Assembly: GCF_024168485.1 (NCBI RefSeq)
Contig: NZ_JALJVY010000015.1
Location: 1 to 64,000 of the forward strand
Length of the DNA: 64,000 nt
Reading direction: 5' to 3'
Origin: Sphingobium sp. OAS761
GTDB lineage: Bacteria > Pseudomonadota > Alphaproteobacteria > Sphingomonadales > Sphingomonadaceae
The notes under the pieces are model-generated. The model ran no database searches, had not been told where the DNA came from, and saw only the letters and a list, made by a program, of their open reading frames with translations. Positions 1-7,712 of the stretch are shown here, one piece after another. The first letter of the stretch is position 1; the number at the start of each line of letters is the position of its first letter. Both the position numbers and the translations under genes were made by a program.

Positions 1-266
1 GCTACGATGCCACCAAGCGGCTTCAGGCCCGCGCAGGCCTGCGCTATGTCGGCCGCACCTATTCCGATAACGCCAATGCCTCCCGGGTGCCCGGCTATGC
101 GGTTGTCGATGCCGGCATCTCCTATGCCTTGACGGACAAGGTCGCGCTCAGCGTCCGCGCCTACAATCTGTTCGACAAGGACTATGCGGTCACGACTTAC
201 AATGATGAGCAATGGTTGCTCGGTCGGCCCCGCTCGGTAGACGTGGCCCTGCGTGCCAGCTTCTAA
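1..266 (+). CDS. TonB-dependent receptor, C-terminal end (5' truncated by window)
   Basis: The frame is open from the window edge to the TAA at 264-266 and encodes 87 residues. They read as the last strands of an outer-membrane beta barrel: alternating polar and hydrophobic residues, an ARAGLRYVG strand, a VRAYNLFDKDYAV segment and a terminal Phe (VALRASF), the usual C-terminal signature of TonB-dependent receptors. The segment YNLFDKDYA followed by GRPRS is typical of siderophore and metal-chelate receptors. The adjoining PepSY membrane protein begins about 28 bases later, as often seen in uptake operons. Substrate cannot be told from this fragment. Confidence 0.85.
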   Translation, partial: YDATKRLQARAGLRYVGRTYSDNANASRVPGYAVVDAGISYALTDKVALSVRAYNLFDKDYAVTTYNDEQWLLGRPRSVDVALRASF

Positions 267-294
267 AGCATCGCGCAGACCGACGCCGGGCCAC

Positions 295-1737
295 ATGGCC
301 CGGCGATGGCTCTACCTGATCCATCGCTGGATCGGCATAGTCACATGTCTGTTGCTGGCGATGTGGTTCCTGTCGGGCATCGTCATGATCTATGTGCCTT
401 TCCCGTCGCTGACCCAGCAGGAGCGGCTGGTGGGATTGGCACCCATCGACTGGAAACAGATGCGGGGGATTGTCCAGCCCGATGAATGGCTGCAACAGGG
501 ATTGGACGGCCCCGTCTGGTTGGGGGGAAGCGCGGTTTCGGCATCGACAGGGCGCGCCATCCGTTCTGTCACTGCCCGTCGGGCAGCCGATATCGCTGCC
601 GCGTTCGGCAAAGCGCCGATCGCCGGCATTGAACGGGTCGAGCGCGATCAATGGACCGTGGCGGGCGGGTTCGACCGCTATCGGTCCTTATGGAAGGTCA
701 CGCTCAAGCGTCCTGATGGATTGATCCTCTATGTCGCATCGACCACCGGAACGGTGGTGCTGGACACCAGTCGGACGGAACGCTTCTGGAACTGGCTCGG
801 CTCGGTGCCCCATTGGATTTATCCGACCGTGCTGCGTCAGGATCAGCCCCTCTGGCGACAGGTGATCCTGTGGACGTCGGGCACGGCTATCATCGGGGCG
901 GTCAGCGGCATGTGGATCGGCGTCCTGCGCATGCGGCTGCGCCGCCGTTACAAGGGCGGACGGATTTCACCCTATCGCGGTTGGCAATGGTGGCATCATG
1001 TCATGGGGCTGTTCGGTGGCACGCTGCTGGTCACTTGGATCGTAAGCGGTTGGCTTTCCGTCGATCCCAATCGCTGGTTCACCAGCAAGGGCTTGAGCGA
1101 TGCGGCGCGCGCGGCCTATGCCTCCGCGGGCTCGCCGCCGATGATCGACTGGCAAAGACTAGGCCGCATGCCGCAGGCATCGGACGTGCGGCGAATGCAA
1201 ATGATCTGGACCGACGGCGTCCCCCTGCTGATCCTGTCCCACGTAGGGCGGGACGCCACGATTATCGACGCACGGACCCTGAACCCGGCCATGTTTGAGC
1301 GGGATCGCTTGATCCGCGCGGCTCAGCGGCTGGTGCCGGGCGCTTCTGTCGAGGCGGTGAACTGGCTCACCGAGCCTGATTCCTATTGGTACGAAGCAAA
1401 GGGTCGCCCCGAACTGCCCGTATTGCGGATCCGGTTCTCCGATCCCCAACGGACCTGGGTCTACGTCAGCCCTCGCACGGGCATGATTTTGAATGATGTA
1501 GATGCACGGCGGCGCCTGTACCGCTGGCTGTTCGACGGATTGCACCGCTGGGATTTCGATGGGCTTGTCACCCGGCGGCCGCTCTGGGACATTTGGATGT
1601 GGTTCTGGCTGACGACAGGCGCGCTCCTCTCCGTGAGTGGCATCGTCATCGCAATTCGGCGATTGAAGGGACGGGCTAGGAAATCCGTGGTGAGGGCCGC
1701 GCTAATACCGCTGTCGGCCATCTATGAGAGAACCTAA
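295..1737 (+). CDS. PepSY-associated TM helix protein (putative ferric-siderophore/metal reductase type)
   Basis: Encodes 480 residues. The N-terminus carries the family hallmark RWLYLIHRWIGI followed by a membrane helix (about residues 8-35). Further helices lie near residues 187-210 (VILWTSGTAIIGAVSGMWIG), 235-255 (WHHVMGLFGGTLLVTWIVSGW) and near the C-terminus (WMWFWLTTGALLSVSGIVIAI). Conserved His residues in the helices (HRW, WHHVMG, LHRW) fit heme-binding PepSY_TM proteins, which act in the inner membrane next to TonB receptors, probably in reductive metal release. A GTG at 253 would add 14 residues and overlap the receptor gene; neither start has a good ribosome binding site, and I chose the ATG by fit to the HRW motif position. 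Function beyond the family is inferred. Confidence 0.8.
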   Translation: MARRWLYLIHRWIGIVTCLLLAMWFLSGIVMIYVPFPSLTQQERLVGLAPIDWKQMRGIVQPDEWLQQGLDGPVWLGGSAVSASTGRAIRSVTARRAADIAAAFGKAPIAGIERVERDQWTVAGGFDRYRSLWKVTLKRPDGLILYVASTTGTVVLDTSRTERFWNWLGSVPHWIYPTVLRQDQPLWRQVILWTSGTAIIGAVSGMWIGVLRMRLRRRYKGGRISPYRGWQWWHHVMGLFGGTLLVTWIVSGWLSVDPNRWFTSKGLSDAARAAYASAGSPPMIDWQRLGRMPQASDVRRMQMIWTDGVPLLILSHVGRDATIIDARTLNPAMFERDRLIRAAQRLVPGASVEAVNWLTEPDSYWYEAKGRPELPVLRIRFSDPQRTWVYVSPRTGMILNDVDARRRLYRWLFDGLHRWDFDGLVTRRPLWDIWMWFWLTTGALLSVSGIVIAIRRLKGRARKSVVRAALIPLSAIYERT

Positions 1738-1844
1738 CTTGCGCATCCTTATCGGCCAGCCAGGAACGATAAAACTCCAGCTTCGATGAACCCGCGTGAA
1801 GCTCTGAAATCACCTTTCGAAGCCCGGAGCGAAAGAACAGAGAC

Positions 1845-3056
1845 CTATCCAATCTTCGCGATCAGCCGACCGGCCGCGCCCTGTTCGGCGGCGAGGTTTC
1901 GATTATAGGCGAGCGGCATGCGCGGGCTCTTCCAGCGCAGCGCATCCATGATCCCGGCCAAATCCTCGCCGCTGGCGAACAGATCCTGGTTCAAGCCCAC
2001 CCGCGTCGAATGCGCGCTGATTCCCTTCAACAGCCGCGCCAGATCATCGGCGGTCAGATCGGGCAGCGCACCTGCATCGAATGCCCTCCGGATGATCGAG
2101 CGCCAGATCGGGCCGATCGAGGCGGGATGCAGCGCTGCCGTGCCAACATCATATTCCGTCCGCGCTGGAACTGCTGGCCGTGACAGCGTCTTGCGCAGAT
2201 CCCAGGTCTCGCGCCCCGACATGCTGTCGATTCGACGCCCCGGCACGGCTTTTCGGGCCTTGTAGCGCCGCACCTGCACCCGCCGGAACAGCGGCCCCGC
2301 CTCGATCCCGGCCGCCTCGGTCCACGCCGCGATCGCCCGCACCGAGCGGGGGCTCAGGAACGCTGTCGCCCCCTCCCCTTCCGGATCACCCTTGCTGCGC
2401 GGGATGGCCAGCAGCCGCGCCTCGGGATCGAGAGCTTCGACAACGTGCCCGACCTGGATGGCGACCAACTCCGACGCACGCAGACCGCTATCATAGGCCA
2501 CCGACAGCAACGCCCGGTCGCGCAAGCCCGGTAAATCGTCCCCACAGGCCTCCAACAGCGCACGCACGTTGATCCCACGGGGGGCCTCGCGCTCCACATC
2601 GCGCACCGGCCCCTTAAAGCGAAGCGGGCGCGCGTGGACCTGCGCGGAGCCCTTCTCGCGGCGGATCGCGCGCAACCGCAGCTTGACCAACTCGGTCTTC
2701 GTCGGATCCTTCAAGTCGAGCAGCTGATGGATCTTCGCGATCGACGCCTTGTAACGGCCGAGCGACGCCGGTTTGGCCCCCTGCCCCGACCTAGCGTCCA
2801 AATAGTCCGCCACGAGTTCGGGCGTCGCCGGCAGCGAGGGCCGGTGCGAACGTCGGCACCAGAGATCGAACGCTTCCAGATCGGTTTTGAGGGCGCGGAT
2901 GCTGTGGGGTGATGAAGCGGCTTGGTAGGCGTCGATCAGCGCCTTGTTGAGGGTGATCGTCTGACCCGCCCCGAGCTTCGTCACTTCCCACGCCAAATCG
3001 ATCCCCGCACCCGATGGCGGGTCGGTCACTGGCAACGTAGCGGGTAGTCCTTCCAC
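1845..3056 (-). CDS. Tyrosine recombinase / site-specific integrase
   Basis: Encodes 403 residues. The N-terminal part (about 30-135) looks like the SAM-like core-binding domain. The C-terminal catalytic domain has the expected tetrad: Arg193 in GLRASEL, Lys222 in RSKGD, His349-x-x-Arg352 in SAHSTRVG and the nucleophile Tyr384 in PLAYNRN; Trp375 occupies the second His/Trp position. It is therefore likely active in DNA cleavage and rejoining. The start codon lies two bases after the stop of the TIR-like gene on the same strand, so the two are probably translated together. It could resolve plasmid multimers or integrate a mobile segment; no attachment site is recognisable in the 107 bases downstream. 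Confidence 0.9.
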   Translation of the reverse strand: MEGLPATLPVTDPPSGAGIDLAWEVTKLGAGQTITLNKALIDAYQAASSPHSIRALKTDLEAFDLWCRRSHRPSLPATPELVADYLDARSGQGAKPASLGRYKASIAKIHQLLDLKDPTKTELVKLRLRAIRREKGSAQVHARPLRFKGPVRDVEREAPRGINVRALLEACGDDLPGLRDRALLSVAYDSGLRASELVAIQVGHVVEALDPEARLLAIPRSKGDPEGEGATAFLSPRSVRAIAAWTEAAGIEAGPLFRRVQVRRYKARKAVPGRRIDSMSGRETWDLRKTLSRPAVPARTEYDVGTAALHPASIGPIWRSIIRRAFDAGALPDLTADDLARLLKGISAHSTRVGLNQDLFASGEDLAGIMDALRWKSPRMPLAYNRNLAAEQGAAGRLIAKIG

Positions 3057-3058
3057 TT

Positions 3059-4324
3059 TCAGGGCCTCGACTGTTCGATGATTTCGTCGTGGGTGAACGG
3101 TTCCATGCCGTAGGCCGCCGCCAGGCCATTGAAGGCCTCGACGGCGACGCGCTGGAGCTCCTCGGACGCGACCGAGGTCAGCGTCGCGTCATATTCGTAG
3201 GAATCCTCGACTGCTGCGAAACCTTCATCGCCAAAATCGAACCGCCCCGCGAGCCACCAACTGTCCCTAATGTCGCTCAGGCCAAGTCGGACATGGATCG
3301 GCAACGAACCGCCATAGGCAAGCGCCAAGGCGCAGTTTCGTTCCAGGAAGTGGAGCCAGCGCTGGTAGAAATAGCCGGTCGACAAGGTCAGTCGCTCGCC
3401 ATCGCGCTGGAACAGGAAGCCGCCGCCCAGGCCCCAGATTTCCCCGGTCTTCTCGAACCATTGAGTCAAGGCAACGGTGGGATCGATGCCCTCCTCCGCG
3501 GTGCCGGGCCAGTAGACCATCGCGCCGCCTTTGCTGATACCGAAGTTCAAGGAGTTCGGCCGCGCCAGCAGCGCCGGATGCCCCTCGCTCCCGGCGAGCG
3601 CTTGCCTCGCCCCCGGCCTGGCCGTCCATTTCGACGGAATGATCCGCGCGTATCCCGCGAAGTGCGGCTTCCACCGCATCTTCGTCGTGCCGTGCATCGG
3701 GTTCGTCACGGTCTGCGGCTCGGCCCGGTCAAACCATAGGTCGGGCTCGCCCGGGAAATGCGGCTGCCAATGCACCGCCTCGGGCGGTGGCGGCGGGAGC
3801 GTGTCGAGCGCGAGCTTGAGCGCGTCCGCGAGACGTTTGGCGAGATCATCGCGGACCGTGCGCAGCGCTGCTGTGTCCGCACCGACCGGCAGGTGGAAGC
3901 CCAACGGCCCGCGCCGCCCCCGCATATCGAATGGCAGCTTCTCGAGCGTCGCGCCCTCGAACGCGGTGTTCCACACCTGGATCACGCGCTGCTCCGAGAG
4001 CGCCCGGTTGGCGTAGCCCATCTCGAGCAGCACGTTGGGGTTGGCGCAAGCCTTGCCGCTTGGCGAGACGGCGATCGGCGTCACGTCGCCGACGAACACC
4101 GCGGCTTCGTCGATCTTGCGCAGGATGGTCGCGACGATGTCGGGGCTGCCGGCGACGCCTTGGGTGTCGGAGGTCAGGCTGGGCCGGTCGGCCTCTTCGA
4201 GGTCGGCCGCAAGCATCCCGATCGCTTGATCAAGTGCATAGCGGATCACCTCACGCGTGACGCGCCCGTCGAGATCGCTTTGCCAGGACCAGAAAACCGT
4301 CTTCCCCACGCGCCGTTGCCCCAT
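3059..4324 (-). CDS. TIR-like domain protein (putative NAD-cleaving or nucleotide-sensing defence protein)
   Basis: Encodes 421 residues. The first roughly 150 residues match the TIR-like fold of bacterial nucleotide-binding/TIR proteins: an opening beta strand TVFWSWQSD, a second strand AAVFVGDVTPI (about 74-84) and the motif NPNVLLEMGYA (about 95-105), whose Glu101 is where the catalytic Glu of TIR NADases lies. A proline-rich linker (LPPPPPEA) follows, then about 230 residues I do not recognise, containing SKGGAMVYWPGT and FDFGDEGF. TIR proteins of this kind act in abortive infection, with the C-terminal half as sensor; that role is inferred here. It is the first gene of a two-gene unit with the recombinase, and an inverted repeat lies upstream. 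Confidence 0.65.
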   Translation of the reverse strand: MGQRRVGKTVFWSWQSDLDGRVTREVIRYALDQAIGMLAADLEEADRPSLTSDTQGVAGSPDIVATILRKIDEAAVFVGDVTPIAVSPSGKACANPNVLLEMGYANRALSEQRVIQVWNTAFEGATLEKLPFDMRGRRGPLGFHLPVGADTAALRTVRDDLAKRLADALKLALDTLPPPPPEAVHWQPHFPGEPDLWFDRAEPQTVTNPMHGTTKMRWKPHFAGYARIIPSKWTARPGARQALAGSEGHPALLARPNSLNFGISKGGAMVYWPGTAEEGIDPTVALTQWFEKTGEIWGLGGGFLFQRDGERLTLSTGYFYQRWLHFLERNCALALAYGGSLPIHVRLGLSDIRDSWWLAGRFDFGDEGFAAVEDSYEYDATLTSVASEELQRVAVEAFNGLAAAYGMEPFTHDEIIEQSRP

Positions 4325-4353
4325 TCCGCTTCAGCGCGTCTGTACCGCACATT

Positions 4354-4380
4354 ATAGAAGGACGTCAAATATGCTTCTAT
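4354..4380. promoter_or_regulatory. Inverted repeat in the divergent region, candidate operator
   Basis: ATAGAAG at 4354-4360 is repeated in inverted orientation as CTTCTAT at 4374-4380, separated by 13 bases. It sits between the divergent TIR-like gene and the DUF1612-like gene in a short AT-rich stretch. The position suggests an operator controlling one or both genes; nothing identifies the binding protein. Confidence 0.4.
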
Positions 4381-4460
4381 GATAACTGCAATTATCGCAT
4401 GTTGGTTTATAGACCGTCAGAGTGGTTGTGCAACGTTCTGCCTTTTACTACACATTCGGC

Positions 4461-5624
4461 ATGGAGCCCTTCCATCCCCTCGCCGCCGATGCGGACGTTC
4501 CGCTCGAAGAATTGGCGCTCGCCCAGGCGGAATGCGCGCTCGCGCTCGGCCGCCTCGACGGCCTTCTCGCGGGACTCACACCGCCCGAAAAGCAGCTGTT
4601 TGGCATGAGTCTCGTGCGCGAGGTGCTGTTTGCGGCGTTGGGGCAGTCGGGGTTTGCCGACGCAGCGTTACTCTTCGACGCCTGGTTCGCCGGGCTCGAT
4701 CGCGCGCCGCAGGAGACCCCCCTCACCCCCTGTTCCGCCTATGCCGTGGTCCGCGCGCTGCTCGGCGAGCTCGTCCATCATTCGTGGGCGCCGCTCGCGG
4801 AGGCTGCCCACACCATCGCCGCGGCCGCCCGCTTCGGGGCCGACCGTCCCGCCCAGGCCGAGGACGCGCTGGCGGGCGAGGCCATCGCCAAAGCGACCGC
4901 GTTGGTCACCCAGGTTGCGACCGGCGATACCCCCCTGCCCTTCGCCGGCCTCGCCCGTCTCACCGTCCTGCTCGGCCAGGAGGCCCTGTTCGCGCCGGTC
5001 GAGCGCGGGGCACGCAGCTTTTCGGTCGCAGGACGGGAGGTGGCGATCGAACAGCCGGCACCGCGCACGCCGCTCTGGGCGGTCGATCTGGCGCTCGGAG
5101 CGCTGCTTTCCTCGGGCGGCGCCTGGCGGCACGCCCTCCCCTGCCCCGGCGCCATCACCGCCGAGGCGCTGCAGCCCCCGCTCCGGCCCTATCAAAGGGC
5201 GATGGTGACGACCAGGACGGTACAGGCGAGCGCGCTGCGGCTTGGGGAGCTGGTCGCGGACGCGCGAAAGCGGGCGGCACTGATCCATGACCAATTGGGG
5301 CATCTGCGCGCGAACGCGCGGGCGCCGCAGGTGTGGATGCACCTCGCCGCGTTCGCGCCCCTCGGGCTCGACCAAATGGCCGCAGCCTTCAAGGTGAGCC
5401 GGCGCGGCACCTATGCGATCGGCGACGCCCTCGTCGCTGCCGGCCTGGCCCGGCGCGAGACGGTCCAGGGCCGGGTGCTGCTGGTCGCGGAAGACCCGCG
5501 AAGGGCGCGGCGCTCTGAACCAAGGGGCGACGCTCCGGCGCTCGCCCACCCCGCGCTCGTTGCATTCGACTCGGCCATGGCCGAGGTCGACCGGCTGCTC
5601 GCGCGCAGTTCGGGCCAAGTTTGA
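4461..5624 (+). CDS. DUF1612/HTH-like protein (RHE_PE00001-type)
   Basis: Encodes 387 residues from the ATG at 4461; an in-frame GTG at 4422 would add 13 residues. The protein is Ala/Leu-rich and helical. The segment TPLWAVDLALGALLSSGGAWRH (about 205-226), followed by a Pro-containing stretch, and a C-terminal helix-turn-helix-like region (about 295-340, FAPLGLDQMAAAFKVSRRGTYAIGDALVAAGL) resemble the DUF1612 plus HTH proteins of rhizobial and sphingomonad plasmids. Function of that family is unknown; DNA binding is inferred from the C-terminal HTH. It ends 14 bases from the convergent RES toxin gene. Confidence 0.55.
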   Translation: MEPFHPLAADADVPLEELALAQAECALALGRLDGLLAGLTPPEKQLFGMSLVREVLFAALGQSGFADAALLFDAWFAGLDRAPQETPLTPCSAYAVVRALLGELVHHSWAPLAEAAHTIAAAARFGADRPAQAEDALAGEAIAKATALVTQVATGDTPLPFAGLARLTVLLGQEALFAPVERGARSFSVAGREVAIEQPAPRTPLWAVDLALGALLSSGGAWRHALPCPGAITAEALQPPLRPYQRAMVTTRTVQASALRLGELVADARKRAALIHDQLGHLRANARAPQVWMHLAAFAPLGLDQMAAAFKVSRRGTYAIGDALVAAGLARRETVQGRVLLVAEDPRRARRSEPRGDAPALAHPALVAFDSAMAEVDRLLARSSGQV

Positions 5625-5638
5625 CCGGATCTTACGCC

Positions 5639-6160
5639 CTATGCGGTAGGAGGCCTCAAGGCATCGTCGGGATCAAGGACCGTCAACGCGGCCCCCTCCC
5701 CTGCCTTATCCTGTTCATGCCATTGCCACAGCACCAGATTGCGACCGCCGACATTTTGGGTCGACGGCACCAGCGCGCCCTCGGCGCCGGCGGCGATCAG
5801 TTCGTCCGCCAGCGTCCAACTCGGCGGCGTCTTGCCGTCGAGCAGCGCCAAAGCCTTCCAGTTCGCTGCCAAGGCATCGGCGACCCGCGCATCGCAGGGC
5901 TCGGCCTCGGCGTTGGTGAGATCCGCGATTGCCCCCCCGACGAGACGATAAGGCACCAGCGTCCCGGGCTTTGGCAGCCCTTGATAATATTCCGCCACCG
6001 CCGTGACAGGATCGGCTGCGAGATAGAGCGCCGCACGCCCTTTCCTGTTCCAGCGACCGCCATAGAGCCGTGCGCCCTCTCCGGACGTCGGACTGAATTG
6101 ATGACGGATCCCGATCATCCGCCAGAGCGGAAGAGACAAGGGTGCAAGGGCATAGGTCAT
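5639..6160 (-). CDS. RES-domain toxin (NAD+-degrading)
   Basis: Encodes 173 residues with the RES-domain pattern: an early Arg in LWRMIG, the GARLYGGRWNRKGRAALYLA segment (about 29-48), in which the Arg and Tyr contribute to the active site, AVAEYY (Glu about 57), and a C-terminal NLVLW strand in which an Asn/Ser-rich motif is typical. RES toxins deplete NAD+ by phosphorolysis or hydrolysis and are neutralised by an adjacent Xre/MbcA/ParS antitoxin, which is exactly the upstream gene on the same strand (65-base gap). Placed next to the replication genes it would act in plasmid maintenance. The specific chemistry of this copy is not shown by the sequence. Confidence 0.88.
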   Translation of the reverse strand: MTYALAPLSLPLWRMIGIRHQFSPTSGEGARLYGGRWNRKGRAALYLAADPVTAVAEYYQGLPKPGTLVPYRLVGGAIADLTNAEAEPCDARVADALAANWKALALLDGKTPPSWTLADELIAAGAEGALVPSTQNVGGRNLVLWQWHEQDKAGEGAALTVLDPDDALRPPTA

Positions 6161-6225
6161 GGCGCCGCTCTACCGGCCCGCAGCAGAAGGGACACGGTCA
6201 AGCCTGTGAACCAGCATGAACCATG

Positions 6226-6576
6226 TCAGGAATAGACACCGGCGGCCATGCGATCGAGGTCCTCGATCACGATATCGGCATGGCCATCCTCGACCAATTC
6301 TTCGGCCGTCTTGCCAAATCCGGCAAGGGGCTGGTGCTTGAACCAGATGATCGCCTTGCCTTCATCCCCTGCCAGCTCGGCGGCGCGCGCGATAATCCGG
6401 GCAATCTCCCCCAGCTTGGCCTGCACAGCAGGGCTCCCGGGATGCGCCGTCATCGTGTTGCGATTGAGGTGCGCGAGCCGCGACAGCCGCGTCATGGGGA
6501 GACGCAGGCGTTCCGCCATGCGGCGCGGGGCGATCATGTCCCCTTCGCGAATATCATCCAGAAAAGCAGCAAGCAT
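6226..6576 (-). CDS. Xre/MbcA/ParS-type antitoxin of RES module
   Basis: Encodes 116 residues. The N-terminal half (MIAPRRMAERLRLPMTRLSRLAHLNRNTM) is a helix-turn-helix of the Xre type. The C-terminal half (EGKAIIWFKHQPLAGFGKTAEELVEDGHADIVIEDLDRM) matches the DUF2384 toxin-binding domain, with the diagnostic WF-x-PL-x-x-FG-x-TA pattern. The start at 6576 is preferred over the longer 6633 version because an AAGGAG box ends seven bases upstream and a promoter lies just before it. It is cotranscribed with the RES toxin and probably represses the shared promoter, as in known systems. Confidence 0.88.
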   Translation of the reverse strand: MLAAFLDDIREGDMIAPRRMAERLRLPMTRLSRLAHLNRNTMTAHPGSPAVQAKLGEIARIIARAAELAGDEGKAIIWFKHQPLAGFGKTAEELVEDGHADIVIEDLDRMAAGVYS

Positions 6577-6595
6577 GAGTGCACTCCTTGCCGTA

Positions 6596-6624
6596 TATAT
6601 GCACCCAAATACGTCTCGTTTCAA
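6596..6624 (-). promoter_or_regulatory. Predicted sigma70-type promoter of the Xre/RES operon
   Basis: On the minus strand TTGAAA (6624-6619) and CATATA (6601-6596) are separated by 17 bases. The ribosome binding site AAGGAG (6589-6584) and the antitoxin ATG (6576-6574) follow directly. The box quality and spacing support it; no transcript data are available. Confidence 0.5.
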
Positions 6625-6651
6625 TGAATCCATCGCGCGCGCCGGAATGGA

Positions 6652-7665
6652 CTACACCCAATGCCGGTCGAGCAGCGCTTTCAACGCCGTCTCCGCTTCA
6701 GCCCGCGTACCTCCCGCATGGGGAAGCAAGGTCAGCTTTAGACCCTTGCGATCCACCACATCTACCTTCAGCAGGGGCTTCCCCGCTTCGGACACGATCG
6801 TTTCCGGCTTTCCTGACTTCTTGGGGGATCCTGACCGCTTGGGGGGATCGGCAGCCAAGGCCAGCGCGCGAATGACGTCAGGAACCAGCGTCCGCATCCT
6901 GCAATCCGCCGGAACCTCAGCGATCCTCGCCGCCTCGGCAAACACACGCTGGCGCCGCTCCTCTGGTTTCAGGAGGGGCTTAATCGCCGTGACGTGCTTG
7001 ATTCTGAGATCCTGCGGGTTGGCGAAGGCAGCCATCAACTCCGCGGGAAGACGCGCCAAGTCGAGATAGCGGCTCAGCCAGCTCTCCGTCACGTTGATCC
7101 GCTCGGCCATGACCTTCTGGCGCCCTTCATAATAGGCGTCGAGGGCACGCAGATAGTCGCGCGCGCGCTCAAGATCGGTGAGATCGTCGCGCGCCCGGTT
7201 CTCGAGGTCAGCGAGGCGAAACGCCTCTTCGTCGGTGAGGCTGCGGATATCGATGAGAAAGCGGAAATCCGGATAGTTATGAGCGCGAAGCCAGCTAATC
7301 GTCCAATGCCGCCGCGCGCCGCAGATCACCTCGAAATCATGGTCCGGATCGTCCTTCACCCGGCGCACGATCGCAGGCATTTCCTGCTTGCCCTGGGCCT
7401 TGATGCTCTCGATCAGATCGGCGCAGCGATCCTCATTGAGCAGCGCATATTCGCGGTTGTGGCCCACCCACATCCGGCATCGCGCCGGATCAACAAGTTC
7501 GTGGGTTCGCGAGACAACGCTGCCGGTCGCAAGCTCGGCAAGCCGACTTTCCCGCCCCGAAAGGACACTCGCCCCGATGCCAGTTCGACGCGGCGCGGAA
7601 GCCTGGGGCGCGGGGTCGATCCCGGCAACCAGATCGGCCGCAAAGCTTGCGTTTTTCTTGCTCAT
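6652..7665 (-). CDS. parB: Plasmid partition protein ParB (RepB/Spo0J family)
   Basis: Encodes 337 residues. A ParB N-terminal CTPase-type domain is visible (VGHNREYALLNEDRCADLIESIKAQGKQ, about 66-93, then VICGARRHWTISWLRAHN with the GxRRH motif that binds CTP). A helix-turn-helix region follows (RINVTESWLSRYLDLARLP, about 187-206) and a C-terminal dimerisation region ends with LDRHWV. ParB loads on parS DNA and stimulates ParA to segregate plasmid copies. parA lies immediately upstream, with a palindromic parS candidate at 7686-7703 in the 47-base gap. The arrangement parA-parB behind repA is standard for a large-plasmid replicon. Confidence 0.93.
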   Translation of the reverse strand: MSKKNASFAADLVAGIDPAPQASAPRRTGIGASVLSGRESRLAELATGSVVSRTHELVDPARCRMWVGHNREYALLNEDRCADLIESIKAQGKQEMPAIVRRVKDDPDHDFEVICGARRHWTISWLRAHNYPDFRFLIDIRSLTDEEAFRLADLENRARDDLTDLERARDYLRALDAYYEGRQKVMAERINVTESWLSRYLDLARLPAELMAAFANPQDLRIKHVTAIKPLLKPEERRQRVFAEAARIAEVPADCRMRTLVPDVIRALALAADPPKRSGSPKKSGKPETIVSEAGKPLLKVDVVDRKGLKLTLLPHAGGTRAEAETALKALLDRHWV

Positions 7666-7685
7666 AACACCGCCCCTCTACCCGG

Positions 7686-7703
7686 AATTGCACCGGTGCA
7701 ATT
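7686..7703. other. parS: Candidate centromere site parS, copy 1
   Basis: A perfect 18-bp palindrome with half-site AATTGCACC lies between parA and parB. The same palindrome, extended to 22 bp, occurs at 9062-9083 beyond parA. A palindrome repeated only around a par operon is the expected form of parS for a ParB with a helix-turn-helix. Binding is inferred. Confidence 0.75.
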
Positions 7704-7712
7704 TCTCCAAAA

